In this document: piece after piece, positions 1 through 8,399 of the stretch
How positions within the stretch are numbered: the first letter of the stretch is position 1
Layout: each line of letters opens with the position of its first letter
NCBI GenBank assembly: GCA_024280635.1
Contig: JAJRPS010000031.1
Coordinates: forward strand, 1 to 58,132
Reading direction: 5' to 3'
Origin: Bacteroidota bacterium
Lineage (GTDB): Bacteria > Bacteroidota > Bacteroidia > Flavobacteriales > Flavobacteriaceae
DNA length: 58,132 bases
Notes under the pieces: model-generated
What the model saw: only the letters and a program-made list of their open reading frames with translations
The model's database searches: none
What the model was told of the DNA's origin: nothing
Position numbers and translations under genes: made by a program

Positions 1-341
1 ACTATTTTTTTACAAGTATTGGTTTGTAATACTTGAATGGCGTTTGTTACTAAATCAAGATGCTTTTTTACTTCAAAAGTTTCTTTAACTATCGTTGCTT
101 TTTTAGTTTCCAAGTGCGCATAAACGGTTGTAATTTTTTTATCTAACGGTATTAAAACGCTTTTACTATGAGTATCAAATGGCGCAAAAATAAATCCTGT
201 TTCTGCAAAATTATTTACAACATGTAACACATCATCTTTTTGCAATATTGCAGTAATAGTACCTTCGTTAGGTTTTCGGTATGCTACAAAAGGTAGCTTT
301 TTATCTAATTGTTGCTGTATTTGCTGTATGAAATTTTGCAT
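1..341 (-). CDS. menF: Isochorismate synthase (chorismate-binding enzyme), N-terminal part
   Basis: Partial gene; the rest lies left of the window. It should convert chorismate to isochorismate, the first committed step of menaquinone synthesis in the cytoplasm. The visible 113 residues begin MQNFIQQIQQQLDKKLPFVA, followed by YRKPNE and ETGFIFAPFD, which look like the N-terminal part of flavobacterial MenF/EntC-type chorismate-binding enzymes. The catalytic C-terminal part is not visible, so the call rests on these N-terminal motifs and on the upstream neighbour. Its start lies 8 bases after the stop of the menI-type thioesterase on the same strand, so the two are probably co-transcribed. Confidence 0.75.
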   Translation of the reverse strand, partial: MQNFIQQIQQQLDKKLPFVAYRKPNEGTITAILQKDDVLHVVNNFAETGFIFAPFDTHSKSVLIPLDKKITTVYAHLETKKATIVKETFEVKKHLDLVTNAIQVLQTNTCKKI

Positions 342-349
342 GCACAAAT

Positions 350-769
350 CTATTTTTCTAAAACAATATTAGTGAGTTTACACAATGAAATTAGTGCGTT
401 TTTTTCATCAACAATTCTAATTTCCCATAAATGTGTAGTACGCCCTTTGTGTATTATTTTAGCCGTTGCATATACCACACCTTCTTTTTTACTCCTTAAA
501 TGATTTGCCGAAATTTCCAATCCTTTTACAATGTATTTTTCTTGATCAATAAATAGAAAAGAGGCTGCACTACCAACACTTTCAGCTAAAGCCACACTTG
601 CTCCTCCATGTAAAATCCCCATAGGTTGATGTACCGCTGGTGTTACAGGCATTTTTGCGGTTAAAAAGTCCTCACCCACATCAATATACTTAATGTTTAA
701 GGTTTCCATTAAGGTGTTTTTTGTAAATTGATTACAAATTTTTAAAATTTCTTCTTTATCAAATTGCAT
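350..769 (-). CDS. menI: Hotdog-fold thioesterase, probable DHNA-CoA hydrolase
   Basis: A 139-residue PaaI/YdiI-type hotdog thioesterase. The segment HGGASVALAES closely matches E. coli YdiI/MenI (HGGASVVLAES), in which the Glu is catalytic, and the later GLEISANHLRS also matches. The family hydrolyses 1,4-dihydroxy-2-naphthoyl-CoA in menaquinone synthesis, and the gene sits directly upstream of menF, which fits. I chose the ATG at 769 because the 20 residues that a start at 829 would add are hydrophobic and unlike the family. Other acyl-CoA substrates remain possible because this family is promiscuous. Confidence 0.85.
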   Translation of the reverse strand: MQFDKEEILKICNQFTKNTLMETLNIKYIDVGEDFLTAKMPVTPAVHQPMGILHGGASVALAESVGSAASFLFIDQEKYIVKGLEISANHLRSKKEGVVYATAKIIHKGRTTHLWEIRIVDEKNALISLCKLTNIVLEK

Positions 770-900
770 TGTACTACTTTTATGCAGTAAAAATACAACT
801 GTTTTATGAAAGTCCATAAGGATGAACATAAATAAACTTTTGCATTATCCAATTTAATTTTCAACTAGCCTATAAAAACACATAAAACAATCACTAGAGT

Positions 901-1533
901 ATGAAAAGCAACGAAAAAGAAATCTCTTACACCATAAATAATACCTACTCTACTTTAAATAAGTTTACTAAAAATACAAAAACAGTGTGGTTTGTTTTTC
1001 ATGGGTTGGGTTTTTTAAGTCGATATTTCATTCAATATTTTGATAGCCTAAATACTGAAGAAAACTATATTATTGCTCCACAAGCACAAGCAAAACATTA
1101 TTTAAACGGAAAATATACACATAGTGGTGCTTGCTGGTTGACAAAAGAGAATACTACTTTTGAAATTGAGAATGTAATGGCATATATAAATCAAGTATAT
1201 GCGAATGAAAACATTACTAAAAGCATCAATTTTAAAGTATTAGGGTTTTCTCAAGGAGTAAGCATTGCTACTCGATGGGTCGCCAAAAACAATATTAAAT
1301 GTGATGCTTTGTATTTATATGCAGGAAAAATACCACGAGAATTTACGGCAGATGATTTTAAAGATATTCCTACTATAAAACTGATTGTTGGTAATAAAGA
1401 TGAATACATTACGGATGCCATTATGGCTGCTGAAAAAGCATACACCAAGGCACTTTTTAGCAACCGTATTGAGTATTTTGTTTTTGATGGAACTCATGTA
1501 ATGGATAAAAAAATCATTACATCTTTAAGTTAG
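901..1533 (+). CDS. Alpha/beta hydrolase, phospholipase/carboxylesterase-like
   Basis: A 210-residue cytoplasmic alpha/beta hydrolase with no signal peptide. Visible catalytic features are FHGLG near residue 33 (oxyanion region), the nucleophile elbow GFSQG near residue 117, a likely acidic residue in VGNKDEY, and the C-terminal histidine in DGTHVMD. The order and the GFSQG elbow fit the lysophospholipase/carboxylesterase family (Pfam Abhydrolase_2-like). The substrate cannot be told from sequence. It is transcribed divergently from menI, 131 bases away. A role as MenH is unlikely, because the motifs fit esterases better. Confidence 0.75.
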   Translation: MKSNEKEISYTINNTYSTLNKFTKNTKTVWFVFHGLGFLSRYFIQYFDSLNTEENYIIAPQAQAKHYLNGKYTHSGACWLTKENTTFEIENVMAYINQVYANENITKSINFKVLGFSQGVSIATRWVAKNNIKCDALYLYAGKIPREFTADDFKDIPTIKLIVGNKDEYITDAIMAAEKAYTKALFSNRIEYFVFDGTHVMDKKIITSLS

Positions 1534-1618
1534 TTTCTAGGTTATCTCATTTTTTTTTCATAATTTAATAGTCTAATAATCAATCTATAGCCCCAATTAG
1601 ATAAAAAAAATAGTCTTT

Positions 1619-2320
1619 ATGAAAACACATAATTTAATTGGAAAAATTACTTTAGAAGAAAAAATAAATGTAATTAATAGCAAACAACATCATAATGCTT
1701 TAATTATAGATGTCCCCAACCCATTAGCGTCTTATTATTCAAATTTTGCAGGAATTCAGCAACCAAATACTATTGTTTTGGCTACTAAAACACCCAATTC
1801 ATTTGAAAATATTTTACGAGCAACTAAAAATATTAATACTTCTAAAAATTTAAATTTAAATGGCGCAAAATGTGAAGCATTAATTAACGGAAAAATAGTT
1901 AACTGTATTCGGTTGAAAGGCATTGAAAATTATGCTGAAATTGACCACATTCTTGATTTATATATCAATGAAGGTTTTAATTTTAACGCAAATGTAAAAG
2001 CAAAGGAAAGTGATTTAGTGCGTTTAAGAGTAAATAAGTTTTTTGATTTAGAAGAAATAGACGAAGCTATTTTTAGATCGCGTAGAAATCCCAATCGGTT
2101 TTATTTTAAAATGAATACCGCTGATAATTTTGAAACGTGCAAGCAGAAAATTAAACACGTTAAAAATAATGTGCTAAATAATAATTTTGATGCAGCACAC
2201 GTAATTTTATATAATCAAGGAGAAATTAATGATGTGGTACGGGTTATTAAACCTAATTTTTCAGCTGAAGAGGTTTATAATATTTATAAAAAGTACAATC
2301 AACAGTTTTTAAAGCTTTAA
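1619..2320 (+). CDS. Conserved-looking protein of unknown function
   Basis: A 233-residue protein that I do not recognise. It has no signal peptide or membrane segment, so it is probably cytoplasmic. The composition is rich in Asn, Lys and Ile, like its neighbours. The C-terminal third (IFRSRRNPNRFYFKMN, then KPNFSAEEVYNIYKKY) is charged and probably helical. It follows the hydrolase gene on the same strand after 85 bases and converges on the alanine dehydrogenase-like gene. The start at 1619 is the first ATG in frame. No catalytic motif is evident. Confidence 0.6.
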   Translation: MKTHNLIGKITLEEKINVINSKQHHNALIIDVPNPLASYYSNFAGIQQPNTIVLATKTPNSFENILRATKNINTSKNLNLNGAKCEALINGKIVNCIRLKGIENYAEIDHILDLYINEGFNFNANVKAKESDLVRLRVNKFFDLEEIDEAIFRSRRNPNRFYFKMNTADNFETCKQKIKHVKNNVLNNNFDAAHVILYNQGEINDVVRVIKPNFSAEEVYNIYKKYNQQFLKL

Positions 2321-2392
2321 TTCAAGTAGAACATGTATAAGTATTTATATATTTACCCATTACAAACGACATAGAGACTAAACTTAGAACTA

Positions 2393-3601
2393 CTAATACC
2401 CCTTCCCGTCTACATAATCTTGTAAATAAGCGTAACGCTCCGTTAATTTACCATTTTTTGTCATTCGGGAACGTTCTAATATACCATCAGCATCATTATT
2501 AAAAAAGGCAGGAATTACGTGTTTTAAAAACATTTCGGCAAATCCTTCACTGGCATCTTTAGGTAATTCACAAGGTAAATTATCAACTGCCATTACTACA
2601 ATAGCGTTGTCTTCTTTAAAATCCACTTCTTGCTCCGTTTGTGGATTATATCCATAAATAGGGTCAGCAATAGTACTAGGCCTTATAGTAGTGGCTACTG
2701 GACCGTCAATATCACAACTTACATCAGCTACTAATTTTATTTTAAAATCAGGATGTTTGGCATCTTCTCTAGTAAATAAATACGGTGCACCATCACCATA
2801 AAAATGACCGGCTATAAAATAATCAGTTACTTTGGCAAAACGCATAAAATCACTTTCATACTGCTCAGGGTTGTTATACAAATCGTACTTATCTAATTTT
2901 TTACCGTCTTTACGTTTGTTGTAATCCAATATACCTAGCATACAGTATACAGCTTCATTAAATTCTTTGTTTAAATAATCATCAACGGATACTTTTTTAA
3001 TGTTTAAATGCTCTAAAATTTCTTGTGCGCCATATGCGACTTTACCGTTTCCTGTTAAACATATTTTCATCTTAGGAATGGTAATTTTATCCAGTTCAGT
3101 TTTCATACCTGCCAAATCGGGCACATTTTCTGCTTTGGGTAACGACCATGTATGGTGTTTTTTGCCATATGCTATAAATCCGTTATAAGCACCTACAATA
3201 CCTGCATAACGTCCAAAACCAATTAAACGACTACCGCTTGCTTTGGTTATTACCTCATGGTCAAACATTTCAATGTTTTTATCAAGAATTGTTTGTAATA
3301 ACTTACGGTTATAGGGTTGCTTTTTAATGGTATGCGAAAAGAAAAAATATTTTTTATTGGGAATTAATGCGTCAAGAGGCACTTCTTTTACACCAATCAT
3401 AACATCACAATTGCTAACATCATCAACAGGTAAAAACCCTACTTTTGCATACTGCTCATCTGTAAAAAAGCGAATGTCTGATTTTTCCACTACTATTTGT
3501 GCTTCTGGAAATTTTTCTTGCATTTCTATCAACATTTTTGGCGGGAATACAACTCTTCTATCTGGTGGATTTTTACGTTCTTTTATAATGGCAAATTTCA
3601 T
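2393..3601 (-). CDS. NAD(P)-dependent oxidoreductase, alanine dehydrogenase/PNT/saccharopine dehydrogenase-like
   Basis: A 402-residue dehydrogenase. The N-terminus MKFAIIKERKNPPDRRVVFP matches the start of alanine dehydrogenase/transhydrogenase N-terminal domains (KERK..E.RV), in which the Arg binds substrate. A nucleotide-binding glycine motif follows (LTGNGKVAYGAQEIL, near residue 182), then VADVSCDIDGPVATT, which resembles the substrate loop of lysine-forming saccharopine dehydrogenases. The enzyme should interconvert an amino acid and a keto acid with NAD(P). Alanine or lysine/saccharopine metabolism cannot be separated here. A terminator at 3661-3693 separates it from murA upstream, so it probably has its own promoter. 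Confidence 0.7.
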   Translation of the reverse strand: MKFAIIKERKNPPDRRVVFPPKMLIEMQEKFPEAQIVVEKSDIRFFTDEQYAKVGFLPVDDVSNCDVMIGVKEVPLDALIPNKKYFFFSHTIKKQPYNRKLLQTILDKNIEMFDHEVITKASGSRLIGFGRYAGIVGAYNGFIAYGKKHHTWSLPKAENVPDLAGMKTELDKITIPKMKICLTGNGKVAYGAQEILEHLNIKKVSVDDYLNKEFNEAVYCMLGILDYNKRKDGKKLDKYDLYNNPEQYESDFMRFAKVTDYFIAGHFYGDGAPYLFTREDAKHPDFKIKLVADVSCDIDGPVATTIRPSTIADPIYGYNPQTEQEVDFKEDNAIVVMAVDNLPCELPKDASEGFAEMFLKHVIPAFFNNDADGILERSRMTKNGKLTERYAYLQDYVDGKGY

Positions 3602-3660
3602 AGTTTGACGTTTATTTTTGTGTTGTGCTAAAGTAAGATTTTTTTATTGATTTTTAAAAC

Positions 3661-3693
3661 AAAAACGCACTACCATTAGTAGTACGTTTTTTT
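3661..3693 (-). terminator. Rho-independent terminator after murA
   Basis: Inverted repeat with stem arms at 3666-3673 and 3679-3686, one mismatch and a 5-base loop, flanked by A5 and T-rich sequence. On the minus strand it is followed by a T run. It lies between the end of murA (3714) and the start of the dehydrogenase gene (3601), so it should end the DUF4290-murA transcript. Confidence 0.7.
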
Positions 3694-3713
3694 AAATATT
3701 TAAAATGTATATT

Positions 3714-5024
3714 TTATGCAGTACGCACTATTTTTGCACCTATTGCTCGTAAGCGTTCATCAATACGCTCATAACCTCTATCTATTTGTTCAATATTATG
3801 AATAATACTAGTTCCTTTTGCTGATAATGCTGCAATTAATAAAGATACTCCTGCTCTAATATCTGGTGATACCATAGTGGTTGCTTTTAATTGACTTTTA
3901 AAATCGTGTCCCATAATAGTGGCTCTATGCGGGTCACATAATATTACTTTTGCGCCCATATCAATTAATTTATCAACAAAAAACAGACGACTTTCAAACA
4001 TTTTTTGATGTATCAAAACTTCGCCTTTTGCCTGTGTTGCTATTACTAATATAATACTCAACAAATCAGGTGTAAACCCAGGCCAAGGAGCATCGGAAAT
4101 GGTTAAAATAGAACCGTCAATATAGTTTTGAATTTCATAACCGTCTTTATGGGAAGGGATATAAATATCATCACCTTTACGCTCTAAGGTAATCCCTAAT
4201 TTTCTAAATACGGCAGGTATTTGTCCTAAATTATCCCAACTTACATTTTTAATGGTCAGTTCACTTTTAGTCATTGCAGCCAAACCTATCCAACTTCCTA
4301 TTTCAATCATATCAGGTAATACACGGTGTGTGCAACCTCTTAGTTCTTTGACCCCATCAATGGTTAGCATGTTAGAGCCTACACCTGTAATTTTTGCCCC
4401 CATGCTGTTTAGCATTTTACACAATTGTTGTAAATACGGTTCACATGCAGCATTGTAAATAGTAGTTTTCCCTGTAGCTAAAACAGCAGCCATTACAATA
4501 TTAGCAGTACCAGTTACTGATGCTTCATCTAAAAGCATATAGATTCCTTTTAACTCATCTGCTTCTACACCATAAAAATAATCTGCTTTATTGTAACGAA
4601 ATTTTGCACCTAATTTGATGAATCCTTCAAAATGGGTATCTAATCGTCTACGTCCTATTTTATCTCCTCCTGGTTTGGGGATGTATCCTTTCCCAAAACG
4701 TGATAACATTGGGCCTACAATCATAATAGAACCTCTTAAAGAGCTTCCTTCTTTTTTAAATTCGGCAGATTCTAAATATTTTAAATTCAATTCATCTGCT
4801 TGAAATGTGTATGATCCGTGTGCTAATTTTTGAATTTTAACGCCTAAATTCCCTAATAGTGATATTAATTTATTGATGTCTATAATATCAGGAATGTTAT
4901 GTATGGTTACTTTTTCTGGGGTTAATAACACTGCGCATAATATTTGCAATGCTTCGTTTTTAGCTCCTTGTGGTTGTATTTCACCTTTTAATTGGTGTCC
5001 GCCTTCTATTTGAAATGTACCCAT
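3714..5024 (-). CDS. murA: UDP-N-acetylglucosamine 1-carboxyvinyltransferase (Asp variant)
   Basis: MurA transfers enolpyruvate from PEP to UDP-GlcNAc, the first committed step of peptidoglycan synthesis in the cytoplasm. The 436-residue protein has the family's normal length. The N-terminal GAKNEALQ carries the catalytic Lys-Asn pair, and DMIEIGSWIG and DIRAGVSLLIAAL are conserved EPT-family segments. In the mobile loop the usual PGGC.IG.RPVDLH reads PGGDKIGRRRLDTH, so residue 121, equivalent to E. coli Cys115, is Asp (codon 4662-4664). Asp at this position is known in Chlamydia and mycobacteria to keep activity but block fosfomycin adduct formation. The start codon directly abuts the DUF4290 stop, so the genes are co-translated. 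Confidence 0.96.
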   Translation of the reverse strand: MGTFQIEGGHQLKGEIQPQGAKNEALQILCAVLLTPEKVTIHNIPDIIDINKLISLLGNLGVKIQKLAHGSYTFQADELNLKYLESAEFKKEGSSLRGSIMIVGPMLSRFGKGYIPKPGGDKIGRRRLDTHFEGFIKLGAKFRYNKADYFYGVEADELKGIYMLLDEASVTGTANIVMAAVLATGKTTIYNAACEPYLQQLCKMLNSMGAKITGVGSNMLTIDGVKELRGCTHRVLPDMIEIGSWIGLAAMTKSELTIKNVSWDNLGQIPAVFRKLGITLERKGDDIYIPSHKDGYEIQNYIDGSILTISDAPWPGFTPDLLSIILVIATQAKGEVLIHQKMFESRLFFVDKLIDMGAKVILCDPHRATIMGHDFKSQLKATTMVSPDIRAGVSLLIAALSAKGTSIIHNIEQIDRGYERIDERLRAIGAKIVRTA

Positions 5025-5687
5025 TTAGTTTCTTTTACGTGGTTGGTTTTTATTGTTGTTTCGGTTATTGCTATAGCGTTTGTTAGTGTTCTTGGCTTTC
5101 GGATGATCTTGACGTTTTACATTTTTAGTTTGAAAATTTGTTGCTAATTTAATGTCCTTGTCATTTAAATTAATTTGCCCGTCAGAAAGTTCTAGCAAAT
5201 GCTTGAAAATTACATCATCATCAACGGTGTCTTTATTCCAATTTAAAAAACACTTTTTCATGTGATTGGCAATCGTCATAATCAATGCTTCTCGTAATTC
5301 ACCTTCTTCCCAAGATAAAGCTACATCTACCATTCGTTTGATATTGTTGCCATAAAAACGATATTTCGGAAAATTTTGTGGATACTCTAGTGTTTCTGGT
5401 TTTTCTGATAATTCTTCTCGTGATGGTTTTGGGTATGGTGACTCCGTATCTAATTTAAAATCAGACATGATAAAAATTTGATCCCACAGTTTGTGTTTAA
5501 AATCTTGTACATCACGTAGGTGGGGTTGTAAATTACCCATTACATCAATAATAGCTTTTACTACTTTTGCACGTTCTGCATCATCTGCTATTGCTACCGC
5601 ATGATTTACCATTTTTTGTAAATGTCTGCCGTACTCTGGAATGATTAATTTTTCCCTTTCGGTGTTGTATTCTATATTGTCAATCAA
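5025..5687 (-). CDS. DUF4290 family protein
   Basis: A 220-residue protein of the Bacteroidota-specific DUF4290 family, recognised from its N-terminus (EYNTEREKLIIPEYGRHLQ) and the middle SPYPKPSREEL and PKYRFYGNNIKRMV. Its function is unknown. The last 35 or so residues are a basic, Asn/Lys/Arg-rich low-complexity tail (KRYSNNRNNNKNQPRKRN), which suggests contact with nucleic acid or an acidic surface. It has no signal peptide. It lies immediately upstream of murA with no spacer, an order usual in flavobacteria, which hints at a link to cell-wall synthesis or growth. Confidence 0.85.
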   Translation of the reverse strand: MIDNIEYNTEREKLIIPEYGRHLQKMVNHAVAIADDAERAKVVKAIIDVMGNLQPHLRDVQDFKHKLWDQIFIMSDFKLDTESPYPKPSREELSEKPETLEYPQNFPKYRFYGNNIKRMVDVALSWEEGELREALIMTIANHMKKCFLNWNKDTVDDDVIFKHLLELSDGQINLNDKDIKLATNFQTKNVKRQDHPKAKNTNKRYSNNRNNNKNQPRKRN

Positions 5688-5773
5688 AATGTTGTATTTT
5701 TTTGTAAGTGATAAGAAATGTAATGTATAAAATTACTCTTGCAAAGTAGTTATTTTATTCAAAAAACGAAAGT

Positions 5774-6064
5774 TTATAATGAAATAATACCTTTTACAGT
5801 ACTCACTGCTTTATATTTATCAATAACGGCACTTGCGCTTTTCATCTTTACATGAATGGAGATGCTTGTATACTTACCGTTTTTAGATTGCTTAGTATTA
5901 ATTGTAGCCCCTAAATTATCAAAGTTTTTAACTACCTCCTCTACCTTGTTATTGCAGGTTGGTACAATAAATTTATATAAATATATGTGCGGAAATGTAG
6001 TTGTATCTTCTAACTGTGCTAATAATTTTCTATAAAATTCGTCAGGGGTTTCGCTTGTACTCAT
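5774..6064 (-). CDS. DUF493 family protein (YbeD-like)
   Basis: A 96-residue cytoplasmic protein of the DUF493/YbeD family, a small ferredoxin-like (ACT-like) fold. Supporting features are the N-terminal EFYRKLLAQLEDTTTFP, the FIVPT strand, the GKYTSISIHVKMKSA strand and the closing VKGIISL. In E. coli YbeD sits near lipB and may have an allosteric or lipoate-related role, but function is not established. It is upstream of DUF4290 on the same strand, 86 bases away, and divergent from the following lipoprotein. Confidence 0.85.
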   Translation of the reverse strand: MSTSETPDEFYRKLLAQLEDTTTFPHIYLYKFIVPTCNNKVEEVVKNFDNLGATINTKQSKNGKYTSISIHVKMKSASAVIDKYKAVSTVKGIISL

Positions 6065-6222
6065 TGTGTTTCTTGTATTTGTTACAAATATATAAAAACT
6101 ATTGGTTATTTTTCTATTGTTTGATTTTTTAGTACGGCATTCAAACTTTTGTATTAATTTTCATCTACAATGCTCTAAAACCTATATATTATTTTGTTAA
6201 TTTGTAGTATAAATCATTCTAT

Positions 6223-6600
6223 ATGAAATACGCATACTTAATACTTGTTGCTTTTTTATTCAATTCTTGCTATCAAGTAGAACGAAATTGTTCTGATTTT
6301 AAAAATGGCTCCTTTGAATATAAATATGAAGTAAATGGAAAAACCATTACTACAACCTTTACTAGACAAGATAATTTAGAGATAGATTACCACGGAAAAC
6401 ATATAGATTCCGTTGCTGTACATTGGATTAATGATTGTGAGTATGTTTTAAAAACGATTAACCCAAAAACGCAATCGCAAAAAAAAGCAGTACACATAAA
6501 AATATTAACCACTACAGCAAATACCTATACCTTTGAATCTAAAATAATTAACGACCAACAAAAAAGAACCAGTAGAGGAACCGTAACTAAAATTAACTAA
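6223..6600 (+). CDS. Small lipoprotein of unknown function
   Basis: A 125-residue protein with a lipoprotein signal peptide: MKYAYLILVAFLFNSC, with a lipobox ending at Cys16. The mature part is about 110 residues of alternating beta-type sequence (SFEYKYEVNGKTITTTFTRQ, then VAVHWINDCEYVLKTI). Its size and pattern suggest a small beta-barrel or lipocalin-like fold, but I do not recognise a family. The stop is 2 bases before the TerC start, so the two are one operon. An outer-membrane or periplasmic location is inferred from the signal. Confidence 0.75.
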   Translation: MKYAYLILVAFLFNSCYQVERNCSDFKNGSFEYKYEVNGKTITTTFTRQDNLEIDYHGKHIDSVAVHWINDCEYVLKTINPKTQSQKKAVHIKILTTTANTYTFESKIINDQQKRTSRGTVTKIN

Positions 6601-6602
6601 TT

Positions 6603-7388
6603 ATGATTGAATTTTTAACCAGTGTAGATGCTCTTGTAGCCTTATTAACCTTAACTTTTTTAGAAATTGTTTTAGGGGTAGATAATATTATCTTTATATC
6701 TATCGCTTCCAGTAAATTACCGGAAAATCAACAAAAGAAAGCAACCAATATTGGTTTATTTTTAGCAATGATTATGCGTATTATACTTTTGTTTGGTATA
6801 TCGTATTTAGTAGCACTAAAAGCACCATTTTGGACCATTAATTTACCTTGGTTACATGGTGGTATTTCCGGACAAGCAGTTATTTTATTTGCAGGTGGTT
6901 TGTTTTTAATTTACAAAAGCACACATGAAATACATGAAAAAGTTGAAGAGCCTGAGCATGATAAAGATGAAGTCATTTCACATAGAGGTACGACACTTTC
7001 AAAAGCTATTGTGCAAATTATGCTTATTAATGTTGTTTTTAGTTTTGATTCTATTTTAACTGCTATTGGAATGACAAACGGATTAAGTGAAAACCCTGAC
7101 AATGCATTGGTTTTGATGATTGTTGCAGTTGTAATTTCCGTTATTATTATGATGGCATTTGCGCATCCTATAGGAAAATTTGTGAGCAAAAACCCAACAG
7201 TACAAATATTAGGGTTATCATTTTTAATTTTAATAGGATTCATGCTAATTTCAGAAGCAGCTCACTTATCTCACTTGAGTGTTTTTGGTAATGAAGTTGG
7301 CGTTATACCTAAAGGATATTTATACTTTACGATTACTTTTTCTATGTTTATTGAGTTTTTAAACATGAAAATGAAAAAAAAGAAATAA
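6603..7388 (+). CDS. TerC family integral membrane protein
   Basis: A 261-residue TerC-family protein with about seven membrane segments. The first and later segments carry the family's acidic motifs FLEIVLGVDNIIFI (residues about 19-32) and NVVFSFDSILTAIGM (about 141-155), which are likely metal-binding. TerC proteins are associated with tellurite resistance, metal (often Mn2+) export and metal loading of exported enzymes, and several flavobacteria carry a copy. It follows the lipoprotein by 2 bases and ends at a bidirectional terminator. The exact substrate cannot be read from sequence. Confidence 0.9.
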   Translation: MIEFLTSVDALVALLTLTFLEIVLGVDNIIFISIASSKLPENQQKKATNIGLFLAMIMRIILLFGISYLVALKAPFWTINLPWLHGGISGQAVILFAGGLFLIYKSTHEIHEKVEEPEHDKDEVISHRGTTLSKAIVQIMLINVVFSFDSILTAIGMTNGLSENPDNALVLMIVAVVISVIIMMAFAHPIGKFVSKNPTVQILGLSFLILIGFMLISEAAHLSHLSVFGNEVGVIPKGYLYFTITFSMFIEFLNMKMKKKK

Positions 7389-7414
7389 TAATTTTAGAAA
7401 TCATTATAAAACTA

Positions 7415-7447
7415 AAAAAAGCGAAACAATTATTGTTTCGCTTTTTT
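7415..7447. terminator. Bidirectional terminator between convergent terC and the surface-protein array
   Basis: A 9-bp GC-containing stem (7421-7429 with 7433-7441) and a 3-base loop, flanked by A and T runs that extend the pairing. It sits between terC (+) and the last gene of the three-gene minus-strand array, so it can stop transcription from both sides. Confidence 0.85.
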
Positions 7448-7492
7448 AGTTTTATTCTTATCAACAGAGCATGTATTAATATATTTACTCTT

Positions 7493-8386
7493 TTAATTAC
7501 CGCCTGAAACTGTTATGTTATCATAGTAAAATCTTTCATCTGCCGCCCATGTATTTGAAGTAATACGAATTCTTAATGTATTACCTCCACTTAAACCTGC
7601 TACAGAAACCGTCCCTACAGGGAAAGTTCCATCCGAAGGATTTGGCGCTACCAAAGTATGATGTATTGTCCCATTTCCTCCAAAATTAGTTACTAATATC
7701 CATGCGCCTCCATCAATAGAATATTCTATATTAACATAGTCATTTGTATTATTGCTATCATCAGTACTATGTATATTTGGATTGTATTCTAATTGTCCAG
7801 TCGCTTCTATATCTACCGAAAAACATATTATTGCATATCCCGTAATATTTATTGCTGCGGTTGTTAAACTTACTGGTCCATCGGTATTGTTTAACTCAAA
7901 ATATCCTGATGAATTAGTATAGGCATAATCATTGTCTTGCCCTAAAAAATCGGCAGCACTATCATCAATTATCCAAGGAGTAAAAACCCCTGTAACATAA
8001 TCTCCTGAATCCGTACGTCTATCTCTACCGGTGTGCAAAGCGTAACTATTAAAATCTTCTAAATAAATTTGAGTAGTACACATCGATTTACAATTGATAC
8101 TCCTCCAACGTAATAATTTTCCGTCCCAAACTTCCCAACACCATTTTCCTGTTGATGGATCACTAACAAATACTTGCATACCATCATCAGCTTTTACTAC
8201 TGGTATTAAAGCTTGTTCTAATTCCGTCACTACAGGCATTAAAAAACCACCTCTTACTATAGTTGAGTATGCTTTTTTTTGAAGATGCAATACTGCTGCT
8301 GAGCTTGGAGCAGTTGTTCCTATTGCAACTTGTGCAAAAGAAAAAAAATTTATTAATAGTAGTAATATATTAAGGGTTTGTTTCAT
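7493..8386 (-). CDS. Secreted surface protein, array copy 3 (stalk-like N-terminus plus beta-sandwich)
   Basis: A 297-residue exported protein with signal MKQTLNILLLLINFFSFAQ. Residues about 20-100 form a module shared by all three array genes: VAIGTTAPSSAAVLHLQ, then GGFLMPVVTELEQALIPV, DDGMQVFVSD and STGKWCWEVWDG. This resembles the short repeat module at the start of many Bacteroidota surface and tail-fibre-like proteins. The remaining 190 residues look like a beta-sandwich, from EDFNSYALHTGRDRRTDSGD to a closing FYYDNITVSGG. No type IX C-terminal sorting domain is seen. It ends the array, 13 bases after copy 2. The function is unknown; adhesion or glycan binding is inference. Confidence 0.8.
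   Translation of the reverse strand: MKQTLNILLLLINFFSFAQVAIGTTAPSSAAVLHLQKKAYSTIVRGGFLMPVVTELEQALIPVVKADDGMQVFVSDPSTGKWCWEVWDGKLLRWRSINCKSMCTTQIYLEDFNSYALHTGRDRRTDSGDYVTGVFTPWIIDDSAADFLGQDNDYAYTNSSGYFELNNTDGPVSLTTAAINITGYAIICFSVDIEATGQLEYNPNIHSTDDSNNTNDYVNIEYSIDGGAWILVTNFGGNGTIHHTLVAPNPSDGTFPVGTVSVAGLSGGNTLRIRITSNTWAADERFYYDNITVSGGN
7952..8072. repeat. 121-bp near-identical block shared with 8877-8997
   Basis: Aligning 7952-8072 with 8877-8997 gives 3 differences in 121 positions. The block encodes the start of the C-terminal domain (EDFNSYALHTGRDRRTDSGD and its surroundings). The surrounding parts of the two genes are clearly more divergent, which suggests recent duplication followed by local gene conversion. 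Confidence 0.85.
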
Positions 8387-8399
8387 GTATTAATTATTA

